A DNA stretch of 45,450 bases from Marinisporobacter balticus (GTDB lineage Bacteria > Bacillota > Clostridia > Peptostreptococcales > Thermotaleaceae): positions 1 to 45,450 of the forward strand of contig NZ_SLWV01000030.1 of NCBI RefSeq assembly GCF_004345705.1, in the 5' to 3' direction. Under the pieces are notes generated by a model. The model did not search any database and was not told the origin of the DNA. It saw only the letters and a program-made list of their open reading frames with translations. The translations under genes and the position numbers were made by a program. The number at the start of each line of letters is the position of its first letter. Position 1 is the stretch's first letter. Of the stretch, positions 27,074 through 35,206 are shown one piece after another.

Positions 27074-27531
27074 TTTTCATTTTCTAATACAGACAAATCT
27101 TTTAAATTAATTCTTTTCGATAAAAAATACGTTATCCCTATGGCCATTATCAGTCTTAATCCTAATAGCACAGTACCATTTGCACCAATCGCAACAAATA
27201 ACAATGTATCTTCAACCACCGCATGACAAGTAACCAAAAAAGTTGCCAATAAAATCAAATCTTTTTTTGTTAAATTCCCTTCTTTTGAGCTTTGAATAAT
27301 CACCCCTGCTCCATAAGAGATCCCAAAGATAATCCCCACTAACAATGGAAAAATGGCTGCCTTTGATACGTTAAATAGCTTTATGAAAAAGTTAAAGTAT
27401 TCTGCAATTTTATTCAAAGCCTGATAGTCGTTCGCCACTTGTAAAACAATCATAAGCGGAATCACAATAATAGCTATTCCATATACAGACGATAGACTCC
27501 CTAATACGCCTTCTTTTAAAATCTCTAACAT
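27061..27531 (-). CDS. Nucleoside-recognition (GATE) membrane protein, SpmB-like
   Basis: A 156-residue integral membrane protein with about four hydrophobic helices (IAIIVIPLMIVLQV; AIFPLLVGIIFGISYGAG; LVTCHAVVEDTLLFVAIG). The G-x-SYGAG and HAVVEDT motifs match the nucleoside-recognition/GATE domain family, which includes spore maturation proteins SpmA/SpmB and FeoB-like gates. Its start overlaps the upstream partner by 7 bp, so the two are coupled and probably form one transporter. The substrate is unknown. It lacks the length and context of a typical spmA-spmB pair with dacB, so I do not assign that name. Confidence 0.82.
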   Translation of the reverse strand: MLEILKEGVLGSLSSVYGIAIIVIPLMIVLQVANDYQALNKIAEYFNFFIKLFNVSKAAIFPLLVGIIFGISYGAGVIIQSSKEGNLTKKDLILLATFLVTCHAVVEDTLLFVAIGANGTVLLGLRLIMAIGITYFLSKRINLKDLSVLENEKNKA

Positions 27532-27953
27532 AACAGTTCACCTACCTGTCCTACAATCATTCCTACTACAACAGCTAATCCTATTCTAAGCGCTATAAAT
27601 TTTGATACGCTCACATCTAATTTTTTTACTACGGCTGTCTCTACAAATAACGAGTGAGAAAATGAGAGCATAATTCCCAAGGTAGTTATTTGCATAGGTG
27701 TAAGCTCTATTGCCCTAATTGCGCCAATTGCTGCATATAAATTTAAAGTATTTCCTAAAACCAATACAATAGCAGCCTCTCCAGGCAAATGAAACAGTCC
27801 CATAAAGGGCTTAAATGCATATGCAATCCAATTAAGAACTGGCGTATGCTGCAAAAAAGTGATGAAAATATAAACAGGAATAATGACCTTTGCCAACATC
27901 CAAGTGGTTTCTATTCCTTTTTTGATCCCTAATTTTATAGATTCTAACAACAT
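27525..27953 (-). CDS. Nucleoside-recognition (GATE) membrane protein, SpmA-like half
   Basis: A 142-residue membrane protein, partner of the gene that overlaps its 3' end. Helices include MLAKVIIPVYIFITFL and AAIVLVLGNTLNLYAAIGAI. LSFSHSLFVETAVVKKL corresponds to the conserved H-x3-E segment of the partner. The frame opens at a GTG (27962), but the ATG at 27953 has AAGGGG eight bases upstream and is preferred. Together the two halves resemble one two-domain GATE transporter. Confidence 0.8.
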   Translation of the reverse strand: MLLESIKLGIKKGIETTWMLAKVIIPVYIFITFLQHTPVLNWIAYAFKPFMGLFHLPGEAAIVLVLGNTLNLYAAIGAIRAIELTPMQITTLGIMLSFSHSLFVETAVVKKLDVSVSKFIALRIGLAVVVGMIVGQVGELLC

Positions 27954-28041
27954 CCTCTTCACCCCTTGTTTTTATGGTTTATATGAAGTATATCTGCTAC
28001 CCTTCATATTTGCAAAATAAAAAATCCCTATCAAAAACAAA

Positions 28042-28083
28042 TTACAATAGATTAGATAAATATATTTTTCTAACCTATTGTAA
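28042..28083 (-). terminator. Terminator after asnS
   Basis: The arms TTACAATAG and CTATTGTAA, extended by TTAG/CTAA after a one-base mismatch, are followed on the minus strand by TTTGTTTTTG. Confidence 0.7.
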
Positions 28084-28108
28084 GTATGTATTTTCTTTTT
28101 ATAAATAT

Positions 28109-29500
28109 TTAAAATTCTGCCGATTTAGTTGTTCTCGGGAATGCAATAACGTCTCTTATGTTAGACATTCCTGTCATATACATAATCAATCTCTCAAATC
28201 CTAATCCAAATCCAGCATGCTTTGTTCCACCATACTTTCTTAGTTCTAGATACCACCAATAATCTTCTTTATTCAGTCCCATCTCTTCAATTCTTTTTTC
28301 TAATACATCAAGTCTTTCTTCTCTTTGACTTCCACCAATAATTTCTCCTACGCCTGGAACTAACAGATCCATTGCAGCAACCGTTTTATCATCTTCATTA
28401 ATCCTCATATAGAAAGCTTTGATTCCCTTCGGATAATCTGTAACAAATACAGGCTTCTTTAATACTTTTTCGGTTAAATATCTTTCATGCTCTGTTTGTA
28501 AGTCGCATCCCCATTCTACAGGATATTCAAATTTGACATTGGCTTTTTTTAATATTTCAACAGCATCTGTATAAGTAATTCTTCCAAAATTAGCACTTAC
28601 AATATTCTCTAATCTCTCTAATACACCTTTATCAATAAATTGATTAAAAAATGCCATTTCTTCTGGTGCATGCTCAAGTACATAGTTAATAACGTATTTG
28701 ATCATGTCTTCTGCTAATTGCATATTATCTTCAAGCTCTGCAAAAGCAATTTCCGGCTCAATCATCCAAAATTCTGCCGCATGTCTAGCAGTGTTTGAAT
28801 TTTCTGCTCTAAAGGTAGGTCCAAAGGTATAAACATTTCTAAAAGCAAGTGCATACGCTTCAGCTGCTAACTGTCCGCTCACTGTTAGATTTGTTTCTTT
28901 TCCAAAAAAATCTTCCTTAAAGTCTATTTGACCTTCATCATTTCTTGGAATATGATCTAAATCTAATGTCGTTAATCGAAACATTTCTCCTGCCCCTTCA
29001 CAGTCACTTCCTGTGATGATTGGTGTATGTGCATAAACAAATCCTCTTTCTTGAAAAAACTTGTGAATCGCATACGCAGCAATAGAACGCACTCTAAATA
29101 CAGCTGAGAAAGTATTACTTCTTGGTCTTAAATGGGCAATAGTTCTTAAAAATTCAAGAGAGTGTCTCTTTTTTTGTAGTGGATATTCTCTGTCTGATAA
29201 CCCTTCTACCATAATTTTTGTAGCTTTGATTTCAAAGGGTTGTTTCGCATCTGGTGTTAATTTTAATTTTCCTTCTATAATAATAGAAGAACTAATGGTA
29301 AGTTTTGATATTTCTTTGAAATTTTCTAAATCTTCTTCAAAAACAACTTGGATATTTTTAAAGAAGCTTCCATCATTTAATTCGATGAAACCAAAAGCAT
29401 TTGAAGCTCTAAGAGTTCTGATCCATCCTGCAATCGTAATATTTTGATCTTTAAAGTTTTCTTTGTTTCTATAGATTTCTTTAATCAATGCTGTTTTCAT
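28109..29500 (-). CDS. asnS: Asparaginyl-tRNA synthetase
   Basis: A 463-residue class IIb synthetase that charges tRNA-Asn. It has an N-terminal OB-fold anticodon-binding domain (ITIAGWIRTLRASNAFGFIELNDGS), motif 2 GPTFRAENSNTARHAAEFWMIEPE and motif 3 GFGLGFERLIMYMTG. Residues typical of AsnRS rather than AspRS are present in the active site, and the upstream T-box reads AAC, which agrees. The ATG follows GGAGG. Confidence 0.97.
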   Translation of the reverse strand: MKTALIKEIYRNKENFKDQNITIAGWIRTLRASNAFGFIELNDGSFFKNIQVVFEEDLENFKEISKLTISSSIIIEGKLKLTPDAKQPFEIKATKIMVEGLSDREYPLQKKRHSLEFLRTIAHLRPRSNTFSAVFRVRSIAAYAIHKFFQERGFVYAHTPIITGSDCEGAGEMFRLTTLDLDHIPRNDEGQIDFKEDFFGKETNLTVSGQLAAEAYALAFRNVYTFGPTFRAENSNTARHAAEFWMIEPEIAFAELEDNMQLAEDMIKYVINYVLEHAPEEMAFFNQFIDKGVLERLENIVSANFGRITYTDAVEILKKANVKFEYPVEWGCDLQTEHERYLTEKVLKKPVFVTDYPKGIKAFYMRINEDDKTVAAMDLLVPGVGEIIGGSQREERLDVLEKRIEEMGLNKEDYWWYLELRKYGGTKHAGFGLGFERLIMYMTGMSNIRDVIAFPRTTKSAEF

Positions 29501-29521
29501 ATTTTTTCCTCCTTTTCATCA

Positions 29522-29765
29522 AAAAAGCCTCACATCTCTTATGAAAAGGGACGAAAGGCTAATGTTTCGCGGTACCACCCTGATTGCCAAATGGCCATCT
29601 CTACCAGTACAAATCTATACTCCTCAATAGATAACGGTTTGATGCCGTCTAAGCCTACTCTCAATCGATTTCGGTTAGAAACTCAGAGACGTTCTTCAAT
29701 ATAGATTCCGTATCGGACTTCCACCACCACCGACTCGCTTAACCGTTTCTTCTATATCTACTCTT
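29522..29765 (-). promoter_or_regulatory. T-box riboswitch (tRNA-Asn) of asnS
   Basis: The leader carries the T-box AGGGTGGTACCGCG (29568-29581). The specifier is AAC (asparagine, 29691-29693) just before the GTCTCTGAG segment. The terminator has arms AGCCT (29556-29560) and AGGCT (29526-29530) followed by a T run. Transcription is expected to continue when tRNA-Asn is uncharged. Confidence 0.94.
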
Positions 29766-29869
29766 CTCATCTTTGTTTTTATTCATATCACTGATATTAT
29801 AATATTTAGAAAATAATATGTCAAAGCTTTTCCTATTTATTTTACCCCAAAACTTTAGATCTATCAATT

Positions 29870-30025
29870 CTATTTATGATTATTCTGTTTTAAGTTTATG
29901 TACTTCTTTTTTTCGACAACTATATGATAGTATAAATCAGTAATCACAACAATCTGTTCATTTTTTGTAGGATCTGTAATATTATAAATACTCCAAATCC
30001 CCCCTTCTTTCTGTATATTTTGATT
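29870..30025 (-). pseudogene. Possible relic coding frame between asnS leader and SpoIIE-like gene
   Basis: A minus-strand frame of 51 codons, with no ATG, GTG or TTG near a ribosome binding site, reads like a real beta-rich protein (GGIWSIYNITDPTKNEQIVV, then ITDLYYHIVVEKKKYINLKQ). I do not recognise it. It may be the C-terminal remnant of a lost gene. The rest of the 29766-30104 gap holds AT-rich DNA and presumably the promoter of the phosphatase gene. Confidence 0.3.
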
Positions 30026-30104
30026 TTATTCAACTCAAAAATACAAGCATACTTTTGTAATAATATGTTACAATGAGTTAAATATAATTTTTGGAGGTGA
30101 TAAG

Positions 30105-31316
30105 ATGAAACTGTCTATAGGTGAGCTAAAAGATTCAAATCATTTTTTAAACATTATTTTTGAAAATATTACATCTGCTATTTTTTTAATAGATCAAAGC
30201 ATAGAAGTCCAGCAATTTAATGAAACTTTTAAGACTTTATTCAGTAAAAAAGAAGACCAGATCATTGGTAGGTCCTGTGGAAATGTAATCGGTTGTAGAT
30301 ATACCATAGAAGAAGAAAAAAATTGTGGTAATACAAGTAATTGTAATCAATGTATTATCAGAAAATCTATTCTAAAAGCTTTTAAAGATAAAACCCCTAC
30401 TTTTAAAGAAATCGTAAATAGAAATTTTTATATCGAAGGAAGATCGATAAGAAAATTTTTCCAATTTACTGCCAAATATTTAAGCTATAATCATAACGAT
30501 ATGGTTTTAGTAATTATGGATGATATTACAGAAATTGAAAAGAGTAAATTGGAATTAGAAAAAAGAAATAAAATGATCGAACGCTATAATCATAGAGTTC
30601 ATGATGAATTGATTCTTGCTAGAAATGTTCAGCAAAATCTTATCCCAAATAAACTTCCTGAAATACCAGGAGTCTCTCTATCTGCTATTTATAAACCCCT
30701 TGAAGAGGTTGGGGGAGACTTATATGATTTTATAAAAGTAGATGAAGATTCTGTAGGCATTTTTCTGAGTGATATATCTGGTCATGGTGTTCCAGCTGCT
30801 ATGATTACAGCTATGGTAAAAGCCATTATGGAAACAAGCACTCATCTTTTTCATCATCCAGCAGCTTTCATAAGCTACTTAAATAGGAAGCTAATCAATA
30901 TATCTGAAAACATGTATCTCACTGCATTATATAGTCTATATAATACAAAAACGAAAAAACTTACCTATATGCGCTGCGGTCATCCTTATCCTATATTAAT
31001 TCGCAATGGCGAATATATAGAAATAAAAGAGGGGGGTAGCACCATTTTAGGTATGTTTGAAAATATAAACTTTAAAAGTCATACCCTCTCCCTTCAACAG
31101 GGAGACAAGCTTATTTTTTACACAGATGGATTAACTGAAGCAATCGATCATCCGCAGACCCTATTCAAAGAAGATCTTCATAACATCGTGATAAAACATG
31201 CGCATAAATCAATACAATCTTTAATCTGTCATGTATATGACGATATCATCAATTTTAAGGAAAGTAAAAAATTTGAAGATGATGTATGTATATTAGGTAT
31301 GGAAATTCACAATTAA
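30105..31316 (+). CDS. PAS-domain SpoIIE/RsbU-type PP2C phosphatase
   Basis: A 403-residue regulatory protein. The PAS domain (residues 10-150) holds a cysteine cluster, CGNVIGC then CGNTSNCNQC, seen in a subset of PAS sensors and possibly binding metal or reacting to redox. A coiled linker (about 150-180) leads to a PP2C-type SpoIIE domain with acidic metal-site motifs (EEVGGDLYDF; LSDISGHGVPAAMITAM; FYTDGLTEA; DDVCIL). Proteins of this kind dephosphorylate anti-anti-sigma factors. No SpoIIAA-like partner or anti-sigma kinase gene is adjacent. The ATG follows GGAGGTGAT. Confidence 0.93.
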   Translation: MKLSIGELKDSNHFLNIIFENITSAIFLIDQSIEVQQFNETFKTLFSKKEDQIIGRSCGNVIGCRYTIEEEKNCGNTSNCNQCIIRKSILKAFKDKTPTFKEIVNRNFYIEGRSIRKFFQFTAKYLSYNHNDMVLVIMDDITEIEKSKLELEKRNKMIERYNHRVHDELILARNVQQNLIPNKLPEIPGVSLSAIYKPLEEVGGDLYDFIKVDEDSVGIFLSDISGHGVPAAMITAMVKAIMETSTHLFHHPAAFISYLNRKLINISENMYLTALYSLYNTKTKKLTYMRCGHPYPILIRNGEYIEIKEGGSTILGMFENINFKSHTLSLQQGDKLIFYTDGLTEAIDHPQTLFKEDLHNIVIKHAHKSIQSLICHVYDDIINFKESKKFEDDVCILGMEIHN

Positions 31317-31360
31317 ATAGAATGACTACTTCTTTCATTTTAGAAGTAGTCATTCTATTT
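31315..31360. terminator. Strong bidirectional terminator
   Basis: A perfect 19-bp stem (31315-31333 with 31342-31360) and an 8-nt loop overlap the phosphatase stop codon and lie 43 bp beyond the convergent chemoreceptor gene. Confidence 0.93.
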
Positions 31361-31403
31361 ATAAAAAAATTCTGATAGTCATCCTATTTTTCACTGATTT
31401 TTG

Positions 31404-33371
31404 TTATATTTTAAATTTTTGTATCGATTCTTGCAGTTTTCCAGATAAACTAGCAAGTTTCTCAGCTGATGCAGATAATTCTTCAATCGTAGCTGATTGT
31501 TCTTCTGTAGAAGCTGCCACTTCTTCTGCTGCTGCTGCATTTGTTTGCGTAATCCCTGAAATATTATCAATGTTTCCCCCTACCACTACTGCATCTTCAT
31601 TTAACTTTTCACATGACTTTGAAACTTCCTTTATGTTCTCTGCAACATTTCCAACAGCTTTTAATATATTCTCAAATACATTGACTGTATTCTCTACAGC
31701 ATTTTCTTGTTCATCTACTACAATTTTTACTTGATCCATTTCTTTCACAGCTTTTCCCACTCCATTTTGTATTTCATAGATCAAATCATGGATATTTTGA
31801 GATGCTTTACCCGATTCTTCTGCAAGCTTTCTTACTTCTTCAGCAACTACTGCAAACCCTTTTCCTTGTTCTCCAGCTCTTGCTGCTTCAATCGCTGCAT
31901 TCAATGCCAACAGATTTGTCTGCTCTGCTATACTACTAATGAGTGCTACAATCTGACCAATTTGTTGTGATTTCTCTGATAGTGCAGAAATTTCTTCTCC
32001 TACATTTATAGTCACTTGTTTGTTTTCTATTGTTTTACTTTTTTGGTACGCTACAATTTGCATTCCTGCATCAACAGTCTCCTTTGCCCTAACAGTAAGT
32101 TTATCCGTATTGTTCGTATTCTTTGCTATGTGTCCAATTCCTGTTATTAATTCATTTACCATATCACTACTTCGATGAATCGATTGCGCCTGTTCTGAAG
32201 CTCCCTCTGCTAATTCAGATATAGTATTTGCGACCTGTTCTGAAACGGTACTCGCTTCCTCTGTTGAAGCCATCATTTGCTGAGATGTCGAAGCTACCGT
32301 CATACCCATTTCGTCCATTTCTGATAAAAGATTCCTCATGTTTTTAATCATATGATTAAAGTTATTCGCAAGCATGCCGATTTCATCTTCGGTCTTTACA
32401 TCTATATTCACTGTAAGATTCCCTGTTGCTACTTCTTTTGTAATTTCTGCCATTTTCAAAACAGGCTGAATGGAGCGATTAATTAAGAAATAAATCACCA
32501 TCCCGATTACAATGATCATAGCAACACCCATCATCATCATCATATTTTTAAACTTAGATACACCCTCTGTCACTTCACTGTAATATGCAGTCATTCCAAT
32601 AGACCAACCCATAGAAGAAATAGGCGCATAAGCTAATAGCTTTTCTTGCCCATCGAATTGATAAGTATCTACGCCTTTTTCTCCTTTTATCATTTTTTTT
32701 GCAATCTCAATTTGAAGATTATCCCCTTTTTCGAAAACATTGAATTGAAGAATCATTTCTTTCTTAGGATGTGCCATGACTAGTCCTTCTTGATCAATCA
32801 TATAGGCATACCCTGTTTTTCCTAATTTTTCAGTATTTACTACTTTTGTTATATAATCTAAATTTACAGTTCCGCCAATAAGACCTATGATGTTTCCATT
32901 ATCATCTTTAATCGGTACTGCAATCACCACAATAGGGTTTCCTGTAGTTTTTGATATGACAGGATTAGAAACAGCGCTTTGTCCTGTCATAACTTTCTGA
33001 AAATATTCTCTATCTTTAAGGTTGCCGCCCTGCCCATTGGTATTTGCATATTTTCCATCTTTATCAGAAAGAATAATTGCTTCAAACACTTCAAAGTTTT
33101 TTTTATTTTGATCAATAAATATTTTGAGTCCTTGATGGTCTATATTTTTTACGGCATCTACCGTAGCTAATAATCCTATTATTGCTTCCCACTCATGAAT
33201 TTGATCATTTGTAAGTGCCGCAAGCTTCTCCACCTTGCTTTGTGCCATCTCTTTTACACCTATAACGATCGCTTCTTTTGCCTGATAATAGGCTACACCC
33301 GACAATAGAATAATACCGATCATAACAAAAATTAATACCGGTATGGTAATTTTATATTTTAAACTCTTCAC
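31404..33371 (-). CDS. Methyl-accepting chemotaxis protein with Cache sensor
   Basis: A 655-residue chemoreceptor. It has TM1 (about 7-29), an extracellular dCache-type sensor (about 35-270; SDKDGKYANTNG, LIGGTVNLDYI, YAYMIDQEGLVMAHP), TM2 (about 276-298), HAMP (298-350) and a cytoplasmic signalling domain with the hairpin tip EAARAGEQGKGFAVVAEEVRKLAEESG. It should control CheA in response to an extracellular ligand that is not predictable here. It starts at GTG behind GAGGAGG. Expression is probably gated by the c-di-GMP-I riboswitch in its leader, so motility sensing depends on the second-messenger level. Confidence 0.95.
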   Translation of the reverse strand: MKSLKYKITIPVLIFVMIGIILLSGVAYYQAKEAIVIGVKEMAQSKVEKLAALTNDQIHEWEAIIGLLATVDAVKNIDHQGLKIFIDQNKKNFEVFEAIILSDKDGKYANTNGQGGNLKDREYFQKVMTGQSAVSNPVISKTTGNPIVVIAVPIKDDNGNIIGLIGGTVNLDYITKVVNTEKLGKTGYAYMIDQEGLVMAHPKKEMILQFNVFEKGDNLQIEIAKKMIKGEKGVDTYQFDGQEKLLAYAPISSMGWSIGMTAYYSEVTEGVSKFKNMMMMMGVAMIIVIGMVIYFLINRSIQPVLKMAEITKEVATGNLTVNIDVKTEDEIGMLANNFNHMIKNMRNLLSEMDEMGMTVASTSQQMMASTEEASTVSEQVANTISELAEGASEQAQSIHRSSDMVNELITGIGHIAKNTNNTDKLTVRAKETVDAGMQIVAYQKSKTIENKQVTINVGEEISALSEKSQQIGQIVALISSIAEQTNLLALNAAIEAARAGEQGKGFAVVAEEVRKLAEESGKASQNIHDLIYEIQNGVGKAVKEMDQVKIVVDEQENAVENTVNVFENILKAVGNVAENIKEVSKSCEKLNEDAVVVGGNIDNISGITQTNAAAAEEVAASTEEQSATIEELSASAEKLASLSGKLQESIQKFKI

Positions 33372-33424
33372 ACAAAATCCTCCTCAATTTTTCTATGTAC
33401 TTTGTACTGCATTTGCATAAAAAT

Positions 33425-33457
33425 CTAATATTTGAAACTTAACTTACATAACAACAT
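33425..33457 (-). CDS. Ten-codon leader ORF between riboswitch and chemoreceptor gene
   Basis: ATG at 33457 follows GGAGGTG with 8-nt spacing and encodes MLLCKLSFKY before TAG. It lies after the riboswitch terminator and 53 bp before the chemoreceptor start. The ribosome binding site is stronger than chance would suggest. It could be a leader peptide, a coupling ORF or a relic. Confidence 0.4.
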   Translation of the reverse strand: MLLCKLSFKY

Positions 33458-33514
33458 TGTTTTTTCACCTCCATCAATAAATTTTATTCATCCCCATAAG
33501 TCCTTAATAAAACA

Positions 33515-33650
33515 AAAAAAAAATGCCTTTCGCTATAGACACCTTTACCTTAAAAAATATTTTGGTAAACTGGCAATCATAGTAGTTTTCTACCTTAGAC
33601 CCATATCTTTGCGTCCTTATTTTTCAATAAGTTTGCTATTATCAACATAT
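33515..33650 (-). promoter_or_regulatory. c-di-GMP-I (GEMM) riboswitch of chemoreceptor gene
   Basis: The minus strand carries the GEMM consensus in order: AGCAAAC (33631-33637), the stem CTTATT-GAAA-AATAAG with its GAAA tetraloop, GGACGCAAAG (33607-33616), GGGTCTAAGG, a short P3 hairpin (GGTAG/CTAC) and TGCCAGTTTACC (33564-33575). A TTTACC/GGTAAA stem and a T run (33514-33523), preceded by GGCA, provide the expression platform. The aptamer class is clear. On or off switching is not determinable by eye. Confidence 0.93.
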
Positions 33651-33669
33651 TTAAATTTTCCATCTTAAT

Positions 33670-33707
33670 TTTAATAAACACTTCGACATTTAATAAACAC
33701 TTCGACA
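33670..33707 (-). repeat. Tandem 19-bp repeat with two TGTCGAA (0A-box-like) sites
   Basis: TGTCGAAGTGTTTATTAAA is repeated exactly and without a spacer on the minus strand (33670-33688 and 33689-33707), directly upstream of the riboswitch. TGTCGAA is the Spo0A-box consensus. The position fits the promoter region of the chemoreceptor leader, and also lies 70-100 bp upstream of the divergent -10 sequence at 33778. Confidence 0.6.
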
Positions 33708-33777
33708 CTTCTTGATAAAATCCTTTTTTTCTTGTTGAAATCGTGATCATTCTTCCCACGTTTCTTTCTTTTTAGGG

Positions 33778-33783
33778 TATAAT
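33778..33783 (+). promoter_or_regulatory. -10 element (TATAAT) upstream of NagZ-like gene
   Basis: GGGTATAAT ends at 33783. No good -35 lies 16-18 bp upstream. If used, transcription would begin near 33790, making the first in-frame start (TTG 33788) implausible. Confidence 0.4.
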
Positions 33784-33804
33784 ACCTTTGAGTGATAAAA
33801 AATG

Positions 33805-33872
33805 CGCATACTGCCATCTAAATATTTTATCAATGGGATTTCAAAGAAAGTATCTGAAATTTCTGTTGCTCA
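33805..33872 (+). repeat. Interspersed repeat, copy A
   Basis: This stretch (CGCATACTGCCATC... to AATTTCTGTTGC) aligns with 41855-41922 over its whole length, sharing CGCATACT, ATC, TCAxTG, ATTTCAAA and AATTTCTGTTGC. Each copy can form a small AT-rich hairpin. It overlaps the 5' end of the NagZ reading frame. Confidence 0.6.
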
Positions 33873-35119
33873 AGAAAGGGTGCATCAATATTTTTAAAAA
33901 TTCTTTATTTTTTGTGCTATTAATTTTAACTTGCTTTAATTTATCTGGTTGTAGTAAAGAAATAGATCATCACCATAACGAAGAAGAAAAAACAGTTCCC
34001 CTGAAAAAACAAACCATTGACCCAATCCAAAACCAAATTGAAACCATGTCATTAGATGAAAAAATTGGACAAATGGTTTTAGTAGGTTTTGATGGAACGA
34101 TGTACAATAACCACATAAAAGAAATGATAGAAAAATATCATATTGGTGGTTTTATATTATTTCAAAGAAATATTCAGAATTCAGAACAAACATTATCTTT
34201 AATCAATGCGATAAAAGCTTCTAATTCGAAAAACAATAAACTCCCATTATTCATATCTGTAGATGAAGAAGGTGGAAGGGTATCTAGAATGCCAAAAGAA
34301 ATGAAGAAACTTCCTACGAATGAAAAAATTGGAGAAGTCAATAATAAAAATTTTTCATTTACAATAGGAAAAGTCATTGGTTTACAATTAAAATCATTTG
34401 GGTTTAACATGAATTTTGCACCTGTTTTAGATATAAATAGCAATCCAAAAAACCCTATAATAGGAGACCGCTCCTTTGGATCAAACGAAAAAATTGTGCA
34501 TACTTTAGGAATTGAAACAATAAAAGGACTACAATGTCAAAATATTATATCTGTTGTAAAGCATTTCCCAGGTCATGGAGATACCGCTATTGACTCTCAC
34601 CTAGGACTGCCTACTGTAGATCATGATTTGGATAGGCTAAAAAGCTTTGAGCTCGTCCCTTTTGTCAATGCTATAAAAAATAATGTGAATGCGATCATGG
34701 TAGCACATATTCTTTTTCCCAAAATAGATGCAAATAATCCTGCTACATTTTCAAAAAGAATTATTACAGATATTTTAAGGAATAATTTAGCCTTTGATGG
34801 GGTTATCATTACGGATGATATGGAAATGGGCGCTATCTCGAAAAATTATCCTATAGGACAAGCTGCTGTAAAATCTATACAGGCAGGTAGTGATATCGTA
34901 TTAGTATGCCATGCTTATGAAAATCAATTAGCTGTACTAAATGCTTTGAAAAATGCTATATTAAACAATGAAATATCAGAAGAAATTATCAATGATCATG
35001 TTTATAGAATATTAAAGCTAAAAAAGAAATACAATCTTACAGATGCATCCATACAAACAATTAACATTGAGCATATCAATAGTGAAGTTTATAACACTTT
35101 AAATGAGTATTTAAACTAA
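33833..35119 (+). CDS. Beta-N-acetylhexosaminidase (GH3, NagZ-like) lipoprotein
   Basis: A family 3 glycoside hydrolase, probably acting on beta-GlcNAc of muropeptides outside the membrane. A signal peptide with lipobox (FFVLLILTCFNLSGC) suggests a lipid anchor. Catalytic features are the nucleophile aspartate in VIITDDMEMGAI and the substrate-binding KHFPGHGDTAIDSHLGLP with its Asp-His pair. The start is uncertain. TTG 33788 is in frame but too near the likely transcription start, and ATG 33833 lacks a Shine-Dalgarno and lies inside an interspersed repeat. An ATT at 33890 has GGGTG seven bases upstream and would give an ideal short signal peptide (MFKNSLFF). The C-terminal domain of long GH3 enzymes is absent, as usual for NagZ. 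Confidence 0.88.
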   Translation: MGFQRKYLKFLLLKKGCINIFKNSLFFVLLILTCFNLSGCSKEIDHHHNEEEKTVPLKKQTIDPIQNQIETMSLDEKIGQMVLVGFDGTMYNNHIKEMIEKYHIGGFILFQRNIQNSEQTLSLINAIKASNSKNNKLPLFISVDEEGGRVSRMPKEMKKLPTNEKIGEVNNKNFSFTIGKVIGLQLKSFGFNMNFAPVLDINSNPKNPIIGDRSFGSNEKIVHTLGIETIKGLQCQNIISVVKHFPGHGDTAIDSHLGLPTVDHDLDRLKSFELVPFVNAIKNNVNAIMVAHILFPKIDANNPATFSKRIITDILRNNLAFDGVIITDDMEMGAISKNYPIGQAAVKSIQAGSDIVLVCHAYENQLAVLNALKNAILNNEISEEIINDHVYRILKLKKKYNLTDASIQTINIEHINSEVYNTLNEYLN

Positions 35120-35143
35120 AAAGCTCCTTTTTCTGCTATGAAA

Positions 35144-35167
35144 GCCCCATTGTCTATTCAACGGGGC
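35144..35167 (+). terminator. Hairpin after NagZ-like gene
   Basis: The arms GCCCCATTG and CAACGGGGC have one mismatch and a 6-nt loop, followed by GTTTATATG. The T-tract is weak. Confidence 0.5.
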
Positions 35168-35206
35168 GTTTATATGATCTTTATCATTCCTAAAGAAACA
35201 CATTTG

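Noticed and set aside
27974..28204. 76-codon plus-strand frame between the GATE pair and asnS
   Set aside because: It overlaps the asnS terminator and the 3' end of asnS; no ribosome binding site.
33432..33668. 78-codon plus-strand open frame
   Set aside because: It lies antisense to the c-di-GMP riboswitch, which explains the sequence fully; no ribosome binding site.
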